A stretch of DNA of 64,000 nt, taken from the NCBI RefSeq assembly GCF_016793825.1, contig NZ_JAEULM010000044.1, positions 372,001-436,000 of the forward strand, written 5' to 3'. The notes under the pieces are model-generated. The model ran no database searches, was not told the DNA's origin, and worked only from the letters and a program-made list of their open reading frames with translations. Positions within the stretch are counted from its first letter, which is position 1, and every line of letters starts with the position of its first letter. Position numbers and translations under genes: made by a program. Positions 52,761 through 61,518 of the stretch are shown one piece after another. The DNA comes from Sphingopyxis sp. (GTDB taxonomy: Bacteria; Pseudomonadota; Alphaproteobacteria; Sphingomonadales; Sphingomonadaceae).

Positions 52761-53702
52761 TTACGCGCCGCCACGCTGCCGAAAGTCCCAGACCTTGATG
52801 CCCATAGCCTTGGCCTTGTCGCGGATGTTGTCCTGAATGCCGGTGCCGGGAAAGACGACGAGACCCTTCGGCATCGTTTCAAGCACATCGTCATTGCGCT
52901 TGAACGGCGCGGCCCGCTTGTGCTTGTCCCAATCGGGCTCGAAGGGGACGCTCGGGACGCCGCGATTGTCCGCCCACAGGACGGAGATGTGCTCGCCGCC
53001 GGTGCCGGTCGCGCCATGCAGCAGCACCATGTCGGGGAACTTCGCCTTGATCCGGTCCAGCGTCGCGAAGATGAAATTGACATCGTTGAACGCCGGACCC
53101 GAGGAGACCGCAATGCGGGTGCCGGGCGGCATGAGCACCTGCTTGTCGGCCCATTTGCGCGCATTGATGAAGTCGCGGCTGGAGATAACCGCCGAGGTGA
53201 GCGCCTTGCGGTTGACCTTCGAGCCGGAGCGCGGCGTCCAGGCTTTGCGGATATGGATGCGGTAGTGATCGGCGCAGGCGTCGCGGAAGAACTCCATCGC
53301 GTCCCGGCGCTCGATCATGGTCGCGCCCTCGCGCAGCAGCCGCTCCAGCTCGACCGACTTCACCTCGGAGCCATCCTGTTCGCGCTGGCTGCGCTTCTGG
53401 GCGAACTCGTTGTCGTCCAACTCGCGCTCGATCCGTTCGCCGGCGCGCTGGAAGACGTTGGTGATGTTCCAGAGCAGATCTTCAAGATCGGGTTCGAGCC
53501 GCGTGTCGATCAGGCACGAAACCATCGCGTCGAAGATGTCGGCGACTGCACCCTCGGCCGAGCGGGAGTCGGGGAGCGGGCGCTGGTCGGGCTCGTCCTC
53601 GAAGGGCCGGTATCCGTAAAGGGCCATCTCCTGAAGCAAGTACGCGGTGGGGGATTCCTCGTGCTCGGGTTCATGGTCGGGAAGCGGATTGTCGGTTGTC
53701 AT
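52761..53702 (-). CDS. DUF2493 (SLOG-like) domain protein
   Basis: A 313-residue protein. The N-terminal half is acidic and helical (ESPTAYLLQEMALYGYRPFE, RIERELDDNEFAQKRSQREQ). The C-terminal DUF2493 domain (about 205-313) contains RIAVSSGPAFNDVNFIFATL, VLLHGATGTGGEHISVLW and GIQDNIRDKAKAMGI: a Rossmann-like fold of the SLOG superfamily that binds nucleotides or their derivatives. Such proteins recur in alphaproteobacterial plasmids beside the helicase and Toprim genes found here. The start at 53702 is preferred over 53717. Confidence 0.82.
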   Translation of the reverse strand: MTTDNPLPDHEPEHEESPTAYLLQEMALYGYRPFEDEPDQRPLPDSRSAEGAVADIFDAMVSCLIDTRLEPDLEDLLWNITNVFQRAGERIERELDDNEFAQKRSQREQDGSEVKSVELERLLREGATMIERRDAMEFFRDACADHYRIHIRKAWTPRSGSKVNRKALTSAVISSRDFINARKWADKQVLMPPGTRIAVSSGPAFNDVNFIFATLDRIKAKFPDMVLLHGATGTGGEHISVLWADNRGVPSVPFEPDWDKHKRAAPFKRNDDVLETMPKGLVVFPGTGIQDNIRDKAKAMGIKVWDFRQRGGA

Positions 53703-53781
53703 GGCGACGCCTCTCATCGGTTGACCGCGCCCTCCGCGGCCTTCGCAGGCGTCGAAAGACGGCGGGCGAACCGGGCCTGCA

Positions 53782-53811
53782 CCGCCAACCCCGCCCCTCG
53801 CGGGGTGGCGG
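53782..53811. repeat. Twelve-base-pair hairpin upstream of the DUF2493 gene
   Basis: Arms 53782-53794 and 53800-53811 pair fully apart from a single bulged A. It lies 80 bases before the DUF2493 start and 26 bases from a larger palindrome. Confidence 0.6.
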
Positions 53812-53836
53812 CCAAGCGCAGCGCCGGACGGCAGGG

Positions 53837-53900
53837 CGGCGGCTAATTTGTTTCGCGATGCAAAGCGGCCGCTCGCGGCCGCGGCGGAAATTAGCCGCCG
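53837..53900. repeat. Cruciform-like palindrome between Toprim and DUF2493 genes
   Basis: Perfect 13-base arms (53837-53849 and 53888-53900, CGGCGGCTAATTT and complement) enclose 38 bases that contain a second inverted repeat, GCGGCCG/CGGCCGC. No T-run follows. It might be a terminator, a binding site for the ParB-like protein, or a replication/transfer site. Confidence 0.6.
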
Positions 53901-54052
53901 AACGCCGTTGCCGGGCCGGGGCGGCTGTCGTCCCGAACGCCTCTCAAGAAGGCAGCAAGGGCGCGGGCCTCTCCGATGATCGCAAGCGTCACCGCAACCG
54001 GCAGGCCGGACCTTGCCGAACCCCGAGCCGAAGCCCACGCCGCCTTTCCGGC

Positions 54053-55117
54053 TCAGCCGGGCATGGCCAGGAAACGGCCCGCATCCTCGGGGACGAGCTG
54101 CCCCGCCAGCGCCGCCGCCATCCGCTCGGCCCCGACCAGGCGCAGATCCTCGTTGAAATCGCCGAGCATGGGCGAGAGCGGCACGACCTCGATCCCGGCC
54201 CCGGAAGCCCGCTCGGTCAACCTCGCCAACGCAGCGTCGCCGGCCGGATCGTCGTCGCGGCCGACATAGAGGCGTCGGAGCGCGGACGGGAACAGGATGG
54301 CTCCAAGGTGGGGCGAGGACAGCGCGGCGATCATGGGCATGGCGGGCATGACCTGACGCAGCGACAGGATGGTCTCGATGCCTTCGCCGGCCGCCATCAC
54401 CGCATCCGGTCTGCCGAAGCGGACACCGTGCCCAAGAAGGAAACCCATCGCGCGCCGAGGCGTGACCACCGGCGCCTTGGTCGATGTGGCAGGGTCGAGC
54501 CAGGTGCGATGAACGCCGGTGATCGCGCCGCCCTCATCGGTGACGGCGGCGATCATGGCAGGCCATGCGCGGCGGGTTCCGGGCAAGTCCTTCCGCGACG
54601 GGGTGTAGTAGCAGCGCGGGTGGAAACGGAGCGGATCGTCTGCCCGCAGGGCCGTGATCGCGCGTCCCCGCAGATAGGCTTGAGCGAGCGATCCACGGAC
54701 AGGCCCGGACGCGGCGAACAGGCGCTTGGCGGCCTGCGGCGAGCCGGTGGGCGCGTTCGGCTCACGCGCATGGCCGGGACCATCGGCGCAAGGCTCGGGA
54801 TGCGGCAGGCTGAGGAAGCTGCGCGCCTCGTCCAGCGTGTCGCGGAGCTGCGAATGGCCGCAGGCGAGCGCGATGATGTCGAGCAGGTCGCCATGCTCGC
54901 CGGTCGCGGCATCGGTCCATTTGCCGGCCGCGCCCCGGCCATCCTCCGAGCCGGACAGCCGCACATAGAGGCTGCGCCCCGGCGTGTTGTGGGCATCGCC
55001 GACCAGCCAATAGCGGCCTTCGCGATGCCCCTTCGACAGGTAATGACGGCAAACCGCCTCGGCCCGATCGCCGAGACGGTTTGCGAGTTCGCCTGCCTGA
55101 TCCGACAGCCGGCCCAT
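54053..55117 (-). CDS. Toprim domain, plasmid primase-like protein
   Basis: A 354-residue protein. The N-terminal part (RAEAVCRHYLSKGHREGRYW, HGDLLDIIALACGHSQ) resembles the zinc-free DUF7146 of plasmid primases. The C-terminal Toprim domain has AVMAAGEGIETILSL with the conserved glutamate and LYVGRDDDPAGDAAL with the DxD motif. It probably makes primers or otherwise acts on DNA during replication or transfer. The ATG at 55117 lies in a TGATG overlap with the helicase stop. Confidence 0.85.
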   Translation of the reverse strand: MGRLSDQAGELANRLGDRAEAVCRHYLSKGHREGRYWLVGDAHNTPGRSLYVRLSGSEDGRGAAGKWTDAATGEHGDLLDIIALACGHSQLRDTLDEARSFLSLPHPEPCADGPGHAREPNAPTGSPQAAKRLFAASGPVRGSLAQAYLRGRAITALRADDPLRFHPRCYYTPSRKDLPGTRRAWPAMIAAVTDEGGAITGVHRTWLDPATSTKAPVVTPRRAMGFLLGHGVRFGRPDAVMAAGEGIETILSLRQVMPAMPMIAALSSPHLGAILFPSALRRLYVGRDDDPAGDAALARLTERASGAGIEVVPLSPMLGDFNEDLRLVGAERMAAALAGQLVPEDAGRFLAMPG

Positions 55118-58100
55118 CACGCGACCGCCCGGTCGGCGATGCGCTGGAGCGGCCAGCGATCCATCAGGCGCTTCAGCACGGCCACGCCGACGGCATCGAC
55201 GGGGACGAACATCCTGAGCGACCAGGAGATGATCTCATGGAACAGGCCGTAGGCGGTCAGCCGCTCGCGCATGGCGTCGGTGAAGCCGGTCAGCTCGATC
55301 CGGTAGGCGTTCATCACGCGCACGCGGCGAAGCTGGAGACCTTCAGCGAGGTCGAGCACGGTGCGCCCGTCCATCAGCGCGGCGAAGGCGGCTTGCGGGT
55401 CGAGGCTCGGCCCATCGTCATTGGCGGTCGCCGTCGCCACCCAGGCGGGCGACACCCGGCGGCCGACGATCCGCTCGCCATCATCGGTCTGGAGCCGATA
55501 GACGCGCGTGGATTCGTTCGGCAGGCGCTTCCAGATCGGGAGCAGCAGGCCCGTGACGATGTGCATGGTGCTGGTGGCGAACTCCGGCACCTCGGCCAGT
55601 TCCGCCTCCCAGGCGCGGGCGAAGTCCGCCCGGCTCGCCTCGCGCCATTGCGTCTGCGCCATCGCCTCCAGCGGCATCGGCGTCGATTCCATCGGCCGGA
55701 CCAGCCGCACGCGGCGTTCGACGCTGCCGTCGTCGAGCAAAGCGCCCTTCGTCGGTATCTGCACGGCCGCACGGCCCGATTGTGCGTTGACCAGCAGGAC
55801 CGCGCGCGGGTCCGACAGCCGGTCGAGCGCGTCGTCCAGTGTGAGGGGCCGATTGCGGTCTTTGCGTTCCATCGTCAGCAACCTCGTCTCCGCCGTGGTG
55901 CCCGGATGGGTATAGATGGTGCTCCGCTCGGCGATCGTGAAGCTCTCGGCCTGGAGCGTCTCCAGTCCCAGCTCGTAGGTTCCCGACGCGACGGCGCCCT
56001 CGATGCGGGCGGTCAGCAAGTCCTCGAACGCGGTGAACAGGACATTCTGCAAGTCGATGGTGAGCGCCAGCATCCGGTTGAGGAAAGTGGTGATCGGCGG
56101 CAGCTCGTCCTTGAGGCCGGTGTCGTCGCGCAGGCTGAGACCCGTCGCCTCCTCAAAGGCGAGCAGCGAACATCCCTCGACCTTGCCCGCATAGAGCAGG
56201 CGATAAAGCTGGCGCAGCGCATCGCGCGCATATTGCGATTCCAGATTATCCTCCGGCCGGAACAGCCCCTGGCCGCCGGTCTGGCGCTGGCCGCGCGTGA
56301 TCGCGCCCAGCGTGTCGAGCCGGCGTGCGATGGTCGAGATGAAGCGCTTTTGCGCCTTCACGTCGGTCGTAACCGGCCGGAACAGCGGCGGCTGCTTCTG
56401 ATTGGTGCGGTTGGTGCGGCCGAAGCCCTGGATGGCGTTGTCGGCCTTCCAGCCCGCTTCCAGAAGATAGTGGACACGCAGCCGCTGGTTCCTCGCGCCG
56501 AGGTCGGCGTGATAACTGCGGCCAGTTCCCCCCGCGTCGGAGAAGATCAGGATGCGCTTGGCGTCGCTCTGGAAGGCGTCGGTCTCGCCGACATTGGCCG
56601 AACCCGGCCGGCTCTCGACGACATAGCGGTCGATCCCGTCCGATCCGCGCCGCTTGACGATCCGCCGCGAACGGCCCGTCACCTCAGCAACCATATCGGT
56701 CCCGAAGTGGTGGAGAATCTGGTCGAGCGCGGCCGGCACCGGCGCCAGCGAAGCCAGATGCTCGATCAGTCGGTCCCGGCGGGCGGCCGCCTCGCGGGAC
56801 TCGACCGGATTGCCATCCGGGTCGGTGACGGGCCGGGACGACAGATTGCCCTCGCTGTCGGTGAACGGCTCGTAGAGCTGCACCGGGAAGCTGTGTTCGA
56901 GGTAGGACAGGACATATTCGCGGGGTGTCACGTCCACGCGAACGTCGTCCCATTCCTCGGTCGGGATGTCGGCCAGCCGGCGTTCCTGCAATGCCTCGCC
57001 GGTCGAGACGATCTGGACGACGGCGCTGTGGCCGGCCGCCAGGTCACGCTCGATGCTGGCGATCAGCGAAGGCGTCTGCATCGCCGTGATGAGGTGATTG
57101 AAGAAGCGCTGCTTGGCCGATTCGAAGGCGCTGCGTGCCGCCGACTTGGCCTGGGCGTTGAGCGTGCGGGTCGCGCCGGTGATGTTGGCGGCCTGCATCG
57201 CCGCGTCCAGATTGTTGTGAATGATCTGGAACGCGCCCGCATAGGCGTCGTAGATGCCGATCTGCGCTCGCGTCAGCGCATGTTCGAGCATCTCATACTC
57301 AACGCCGTCGAAGGACAGCGAGCGGGCGGAATAGAGGCCGAGCGCCTTGAGGTCGCGGGCCAGCACCTCCATCGCCGCGACGCCGCCGTCCTCGATCGCC
57401 GCGATGAACTCGCTGCGCGTGGCGAAGGGGAAATCCTCGCCGCCCCACAGGCCGAGGCGCTGGGCATAAGCGAGATTCTGCACGGTGGTCGCGCCGGTGG
57501 CCGAGACATAGACGACGCGGGCATCGGGTAGCGCGTGCTGGAGCCGAAGCCCGGCGCGGCCCTGCTGCGAGGGCGCCTGCTCGCCGCGATCGCTGGTGCC
57601 GCCGGCCGCGTTCGCCATCGCGTGCGCCTCGTCGAAGACGATCACGCCGTCGAAGTCCGCGCCCAGCCAGTCGACGATCTGCTGCACGCGGCTCGCCTTC
57701 GCGCCGCGTTCCTGCGACCGCAGGGTGGCGTAAGTGGCGAACAGGACGCCCTCATCCAGCGTGATCGCCGTGCCCTGCCGGAAGCGGGAGAGCGGCGTCA
57801 CCAGCAGGCGCTCCTGGCCGAGCGCCTCCCAATCGCGCATGGCGTCCTGATGCAGGGTCTCGGAACGGCTGATCCAGACGGCGCGGCGGCGGCCTTTCAG
57901 CCAGTTGTCGAGGATGATGCCCGCGACCTGGCGGCCCTTGCCCGCGCCGGTGCCGTCGCCGAGGAACCAGCCCCTACGGAAGCGCACGGCTTTCTCAGCA
58001 TCGTCCGGCGCGGCGGTGACGCCATCCCAGCTATCATCGACCGTCCACGCTCCGGCGAGATGGCCGCCATGCGCCTCGCCCGCGAGGATCACGGATTCGA

Positions 58101-59481
58101 GCTGGGCGTCCGACAGGATGCTGTCGGTGACGAGGTTCGCCGGCAAGGTCGGCCGATAGCTCGGCTTGGGCGGCGAGACCGACGCCATCGCCGCCGATTG
58201 GACCAGCGGCGTCGGATGAGGCTTGGCGCCGTCGATGCGCAGCGACTGGAGCGCATAGGGCTCGTAGATCGCATCGGTCAGACGGCCGGCTTCGGCGGGC
58301 GTCCAGTCAATTGCCTCATAGGCCAGCTCCGCCGCCTCCGGCAGTACGATGGGCGCGGGCGTGGCTGGCCTGGCATGGCGGCGGACGGCGGGCTTCGCCG
58401 ACATCGCCCGCATGGCGACGGGCAGCGCCACCGGCATGGCGGGCGGCGGCGCGTCGGGGCCGGACCCACGCGGAGGCACATGGTCGAGCACCCAACCGAG
58501 CAGGGTCGCGGTGTCGGGCGCAACACCCGGCGAGGCCGGGAAGACGGAAGGATCATCGGCGGGAACGCGCTCGATGACGGTCAGGCGCGTGTCGATGGTC
58601 GTGCCGTGCTTGGCATAGACGCGGCCGTCGATCGCAGCGGAAAACAGGACGCGCCCGCGCTCCTGAAGCCCGATGAAGCTGTCGGTCCAGGTGGAATTGT
58701 CGGGCGCGCAGCTCGCCCCGGTGATCGCGATCAGGCGGCCGCCCTCGGCGAGCCGGGCCAGCGCCGACCCGATATGGCGCAGCGCCGCGTCCTTCATCGT
58801 GCGATCGACATGGGCGACGGCCGAGAAAGGCGGGTTCATCACCACCACGCTCGGCACGATGTCGGCGCGCAGATAGTCATGGATATGCGCGGCGTCGTGG
58901 CGGGTGACGGGGCAATCGGCGAAAAGCCCCGCGAGCATCTCGGCGCGGATCTCGGCCAGCTCGTTGAGAACGAGGCTGCCCCCGCGCGTCTCAGCCTGGA
59001 CCGCGAGGAGCCCGGTGCCGGCGGAGGGTTCGAGCACCAGATCGCCCGGCCCGATCGCGGCCGCGACAGTGGCGACGAAGCCCAGCCCGGCCGGGGTCGA
59101 GAATTGCTGGTACGCTTGGCTGGTCTCGGAGCGGCGCGTATGGGTGGGGAGCAGCGCCGCCACCTTCTCGATCATCGCCAGCGCGGCGAGCGGCGAGGCG
59201 GATTTACGCAGGACCGGGCCGCCATATTTACGCAGGAACAGAACCTGCGCGGCTTCGCAGGCGTCGTAGGCGGTCTTCCAGTCCCAGGCGCCATCGGCGT
59301 CCGAGCCGCCAAAAGCGGTCTCCATCGCCGAGCGCAGGGCGCGCGCGTCGATGGCGCGGCCCCGTTCGAGGTCGGGCAGGATGAGCGCGGCGGCGGCAAG
59401 GATGGACCGGGCGGTCGCGGCGAAACCGGGCGCGACGGGAAACGGCGCCGCCGAACGGGCAGCGGGAGCAGCAAGAGTCAT
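55117..59481 (-). CDS. Strawberry-notch-like methyltransferase-helicase
   Basis: A giant 1454-residue protein. Residues about 100-290 form an N6-type DNA methyltransferase: LEPSAGTGLLAV (SAM motif I) near 147 and VVMNPPFS (motif IV) near 215. From about 480 it is a superfamily 2 helicase of the strawberry-notch class: Walker A-like FLGDGTGAGKGRQVAG near 510, VIVFDEAHAM near 613 and AIQGFGRTNRTNQKQPP near 1020. The last 300 residues match no domain I recognise. P1 DarB and related methylase-helicases have the same order and act against host restriction, which is a possible role here. The start at 59481 is used; it has AAGGAC upstream. Confidence 0.87.
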   Translation of the reverse strand: MTLAAPAARSAAPFPVAPGFAATARSILAAAALILPDLERGRAIDARALRSAMETAFGGSDADGAWDWKTAYDACEAAQVLFLRKYGGPVLRKSASPLAALAMIEKVAALLPTHTRRSETSQAYQQFSTPAGLGFVATVAAAIGPGDLVLEPSAGTGLLAVQAETRGGSLVLNELAEIRAEMLAGLFADCPVTRHDAAHIHDYLRADIVPSVVVMNPPFSAVAHVDRTMKDAALRHIGSALARLAEGGRLIAITGASCAPDNSTWTDSFIGLQERGRVLFSAAIDGRVYAKHGTTIDTRLTVIERVPADDPSVFPASPGVAPDTATLLGWVLDHVPPRGSGPDAPPPAMPVALPVAMRAMSAKPAVRRHARPATPAPIVLPEAAELAYEAIDWTPAEAGRLTDAIYEPYALQSLRIDGAKPHPTPLVQSAAMASVSPPKPSYRPTLPANLVTDSILSDAQLESVILAGEAHGGHLAGAWTVDDSWDGVTAAPDDAEKAVRFRRGWFLGDGTGAGKGRQVAGIILDNWLKGRRRAVWISRSETLHQDAMRDWEALGQERLLVTPLSRFRQGTAITLDEGVLFATYATLRSQERGAKASRVQQIVDWLGADFDGVIVFDEAHAMANAAGGTSDRGEQAPSQQGRAGLRLQHALPDARVVYVSATGATTVQNLAYAQRLGLWGGEDFPFATRSEFIAAIEDGGVAAMEVLARDLKALGLYSARSLSFDGVEYEMLEHALTRAQIGIYDAYAGAFQIIHNNLDAAMQAANITGATRTLNAQAKSAARSAFESAKQRFFNHLITAMQTPSLIASIERDLAAGHSAVVQIVSTGEALQERRLADIPTEEWDDVRVDVTPREYVLSYLEHSFPVQLYEPFTDSEGNLSSRPVTDPDGNPVESREAAARRDRLIEHLASLAPVPAALDQILHHFGTDMVAEVTGRSRRIVKRRGSDGIDRYVVESRPGSANVGETDAFQSDAKRILIFSDAGGTGRSYHADLGARNQRLRVHYLLEAGWKADNAIQGFGRTNRTNQKQPPLFRPVTTDVKAQKRFISTIARRLDTLGAITRGQRQTGGQGLFRPEDNLESQYARDALRQLYRLLYAGKVEGCSLLAFEEATGLSLRDDTGLKDELPPITTFLNRMLALTIDLQNVLFTAFEDLLTARIEGAVASGTYELGLETLQAESFTIAERSTIYTHPGTTAETRLLTMERKDRNRPLTLDDALDRLSDPRAVLLVNAQSGRAAVQIPTKGALLDDGSVERRVRLVRPMESTPMPLEAMAQTQWREASRADFARAWEAELAEVPEFATSTMHIVTGLLLPIWKRLPNESTRVYRLQTDDGERIVGRRVSPAWVATATANDDGPSLDPQAAFAALMDGRTVLDLAEGLQLRRVRVMNAYRIELTGFTDAMRERLTAYGLFHEIISWSLRMFVPVDAVGVAVLKRLMDRWPLQRIADRAVA

Positions 59482-59523
59482 GGCGAATGTCCTTGAGGAG
59501 AGCCGGGAGGGAATGGGCCACCG

Positions 59524-59579
59524 GACGCTCTCTCTCGATCCGGCCGACCCGCCCGTTCCCGGTCCGCCTCTCACTCTCT
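59524..59579 (-). promoter_or_regulatory. Shared leader element, copy ahead of the helicase gene
   Basis: Two blocks, GACGCTCTCTCTC (from 59524) and CCTCTCACTCTCT (59567-59579) as read on the plus strand, occur 43 bases apart. The same pair at the same spacing lies ahead of the ParB-like gene, and the first block also lies ahead of the unknown gene at 60533-61057. Confidence 0.5.
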
Positions 59580-59656
59580 TGCAGTCGCGTGCGGTCAGAA
59601 CACATCGGACACGCCGATCACCGCGCCGCGACGAATCCGGTCTCCAATCGCCGGAC

Positions 59657-59694
59657 AAAAAAAGAGCCCGTCCCCGGCCGAAGCGGGGACGGGC
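59657..59694 (-). terminator. Intrinsic terminator after the DUF7007-like gene
   Basis: Perfect ten-base arms (GCCCGTCCCC and complement; 59666-59675 and 59685-59694) with a nine-base loop are followed on the minus strand by a seven-T run (59663-59657), with two or three bases between. It separates the DUF7007-like gene from the helicase unit. Confidence 0.88.
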
Positions 59695-59705
59695 CATGCT
59701 GAAGG

Positions 59706-60536
59706 TCAGGTATCGGGAGCGATCGGCAGCGCCCAGGTCTCGTGCCGGGCTTCGTCGATGACGAACCCATGCGGGCCGGGAGAATATTCCGCCGCGGGCA
59801 CGAGAAAGCCGCGCAACGGCCTCCGTTCACGCTTGCCGCCGAGCGCCGCGACGCACTCCACGAACCCCGGCGAAGTCTGCGACCGGCTGGCCGAGACGAC
59901 GATCCAGTCCTGGGCGTGGGCCTCCTCGAACAGGCGACGATCGTTCGAGAAGGATTCGCCCGGCGCGAGGGGCCGGCCGTGGACGGCTTCCCAGCGTTGG
60001 GGATAGGTATCGCGCAGGGTCTTCTCGGCGATGCGGCGCTCGTAGGCGGTGAACAGTTCGGGAAAGCCGCACGCGACCATCGCCCAATCGCAATCCTCCT
60101 CATACCAGCCACCCTCGATGCGAAGCGCGGCGGGCATCGCCGCGTTGCGGGCGTCATCGAGATTGAAGCCGCCATGGCTGGCGGTGACATGGAAGACGAC
60201 GCCCTCGGCATAGACCGAGCCGCCCTGCGACGCGCCCCAGGGACTCCAGCGATCGGATGCCCGGTGCTGCCGGTCGAGCGCGATCATCTCGCGCCGATGC
60301 TCGACCTGCTCCGCGACGAGCGCCCGAAACTCCGCTTCGTCGGCGATCGCGTCGCCGAAGCCGGAGAAGTCGGCCCGCCGCCACTCGGCGATGGGCCGGT
60401 TGATCCGCCAGGCGCTCGCGAGGCGGAAGCCATCGTCGACCGGCAGCGCGAGATAGGCGTTGTCGCCGACCTGCGCCGCGAGATACTGATCGGCGGTGCG
60501 GCCATAGACGGCTTCGATCGGAGCGGCGGCGTTCAT
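59706..60536 (-). CDS. DUF7007-like protein of unknown function
   Basis: A 276-residue protein: EAVYGRTADQYLAAQVGDNA, GVVFHVTASHGGFNLDDARN and GWYEEDCDWAMVACGFPELF. The GGF..D and the paired Glu/Asp in EEDCDW look like a conserved core. I recall similar proteins named DUF7007 in alphaproteobacterial plasmids and elements, but no activity is known. It overlaps the upstream gene by four bases and is followed by an intrinsic terminator. Confidence 0.7.
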   Translation of the reverse strand: MNAAAPIEAVYGRTADQYLAAQVGDNAYLALPVDDGFRLASAWRINRPIAEWRRADFSGFGDAIADEAEFRALVAEQVEHRREMIALDRQHRASDRWSPWGASQGGSVYAEGVVFHVTASHGGFNLDDARNAAMPAALRIEGGWYEEDCDWAMVACGFPELFTAYERRIAEKTLRDTYPQRWEAVHGRPLAPGESFSNDRRLFEEAHAQDWIVVSASRSQTSPGFVECVAALGGKRERRPLRGFLVPAAEYSPGPHGFVIDEARHETWALPIAPDT

Positions 60537-61057
60537 GCCGCCCTCCCGACCGGGATGGCGCCGGCTTCATCGTCGCCGACGATCTCGGCGATGGGATCGC
60601 AATAGCGGTTCTTTGCCATCCAAGCCTCCGCCTCGGCCATGTCGGACGCAAGGCGATGCAGTTCGGCGCCGCCCTTGCGGCGCGAGAGAACGCGGACCAT
60701 TCCAGGCTTCGGCAGGTCGATGATCTCGAAGCGCAGGAACGTCGTGACATCGAAGACATGGTTGACCACGAGGATGACCGTGCCCTCGGACCCATAGGCC
60801 CCGTCGCGAAGCGTGATCGTTGCGGGATAGAGGAAACTGCCCGACCAGGGGGCGGTCTTCGCGTTGAGGCGGCCGACGCCATTGAAGCGTTGCCAGGTCC
60901 GCAATTTGCGGGTGAAGCGTTCCGGCGGCCTTGGCGTCCCGTCGAAATAGCGCAGGGTCGCGCCCAACGGAACGCGATCATAGACGGCATTGCCGTCAAG
61001 CGGGGGCGCAGCGGATGCGCCCGCCGGAGCGGCGGGAACGGTGGCGGAATATGTCAT
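60533..61057 (-). CDS. Hypothetical element-associated protein
   Basis: A 174-residue soluble protein with a basic RYFDGTPRPPERFTRKLRTW region and a hydrophobic TVILVVNHVFDVTTFLRFEI strand pair; FNGVGRLNAKTAP and FLYPATITLRDGAYGSEGTV suggest a beta-rich fold. No family was recognised. GGAG precedes the ATG, which follows one copy of the shared leader block. It is coupled to the DUF7007-like gene. Confidence 0.7.
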   Translation of the reverse strand: MTYSATVPAAPAGASAAPPLDGNAVYDRVPLGATLRYFDGTPRPPERFTRKLRTWQRFNGVGRLNAKTAPWSGSFLYPATITLRDGAYGSEGTVILVVNHVFDVTTFLRFEIIDLPKPGMVRVLSRRKGGAELHRLASDMAEAEAWMAKNRYCDPIAEIVGDDEAGAIPVGRAA

Positions 61058-61096
61058 GGCGGTTCTCCGGGAGAGCGGGAAAGGAGCGAGCCGTCC

Positions 61097-61153
61097 GGCG
61101 CTCTCTCTCCATCCGGCCGGCTCACCCGGCCCCCGGCTTTCCTCGGGCTCTGG
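61097..61153 (-). promoter_or_regulatory. Shared leader element, copy ahead of the 174-residue protein gene
   Basis: GGCGCTCTCTCTC (from 61097, plus strand) followed by ATCCGGCC, then a less conserved CCTCGGGCTCTGG at about 44 bases. It matches the helicase leader closely in the first block. Confidence 0.45.
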
Positions 61154-61188
61154 CCGCCGGCCCCGTTATGGGACCGGCGGCGCGCGGC

Positions 61189-61383
61189 TCAGTCGGTGAG
61201 CTTGCCGGCCGCGATGTCGGCGATCCATTCGGCGGCCTCGTCGAAATCGGCGTCGCCGTCGTCGACCTGCCGCGCCAGCGCGACGGCGCCCGATCGGCCG
61301 AGCTGGCCGAGACGCTGAATGGCGGCGAGCAGAACGGGCGCGAGCGCCTCGGCGTCCGCCAGGGCGATATCGTCGATCTTCAT
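61189..61383 (-). CDS. Small acidic hypothetical protein
   Basis: A 64-residue acidic protein (MKIDDIALADAEALAPVLLA, QVDDGDADFDEAAEWIADIA) with an AGGAGA ribosome site. The family is unknown. It lies alone between tandem terminators and the shared leader, probably expressed with the following genes. Confidence 0.6.
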   Translation of the reverse strand: MKIDDIALADAEALAPVLLAAIQRLGQLGRSGAVALARQVDDGDADFDEAAEWIADIAAGKLTD

Positions 61384-61442
61384 GGGATTCTCCTATGTTG
61401 GAATTGGAAGCCGCTGGCCGGAAGTGGCCCGGCGGCCATGCG

Positions 61443-61466
61443 AAAAGGCCCGGCGCTCGGCCGGGC
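61443..61466 (-). terminator. Second intrinsic terminator downstream of the ParB-like gene
   Basis: GGCCCGGC pairs with GCCGGGCC, followed by four T on the minus strand. It backs up the stronger terminator at 61477. Confidence 0.7.
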
Positions 61467-61476
61467 CATTGGGCGC

Positions 61477-61507
61477 AAAAAAGGGGCGGAGCGGCCGAAA
61501 CCGCCCC
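61477..61507 (-). terminator. Intrinsic terminator of the ParB-like gene
   Basis: GGGGCGG (61507-61501) pairs with CCGCCCC (61489-61483), followed by six T (61482-61477) on the minus strand, 12 bases after the ParB-like stop codon. Confidence 0.88.
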
Positions 61508-61518
61508 GCCCGATGCAG

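Noticed and set aside
55081-59496. Two long plus-strand open frames of 816 and 653 codons
   Set aside because: Both are antisense to the methyltransferase-helicase and have no domain signatures; long antisense frames are expected at this GC content.
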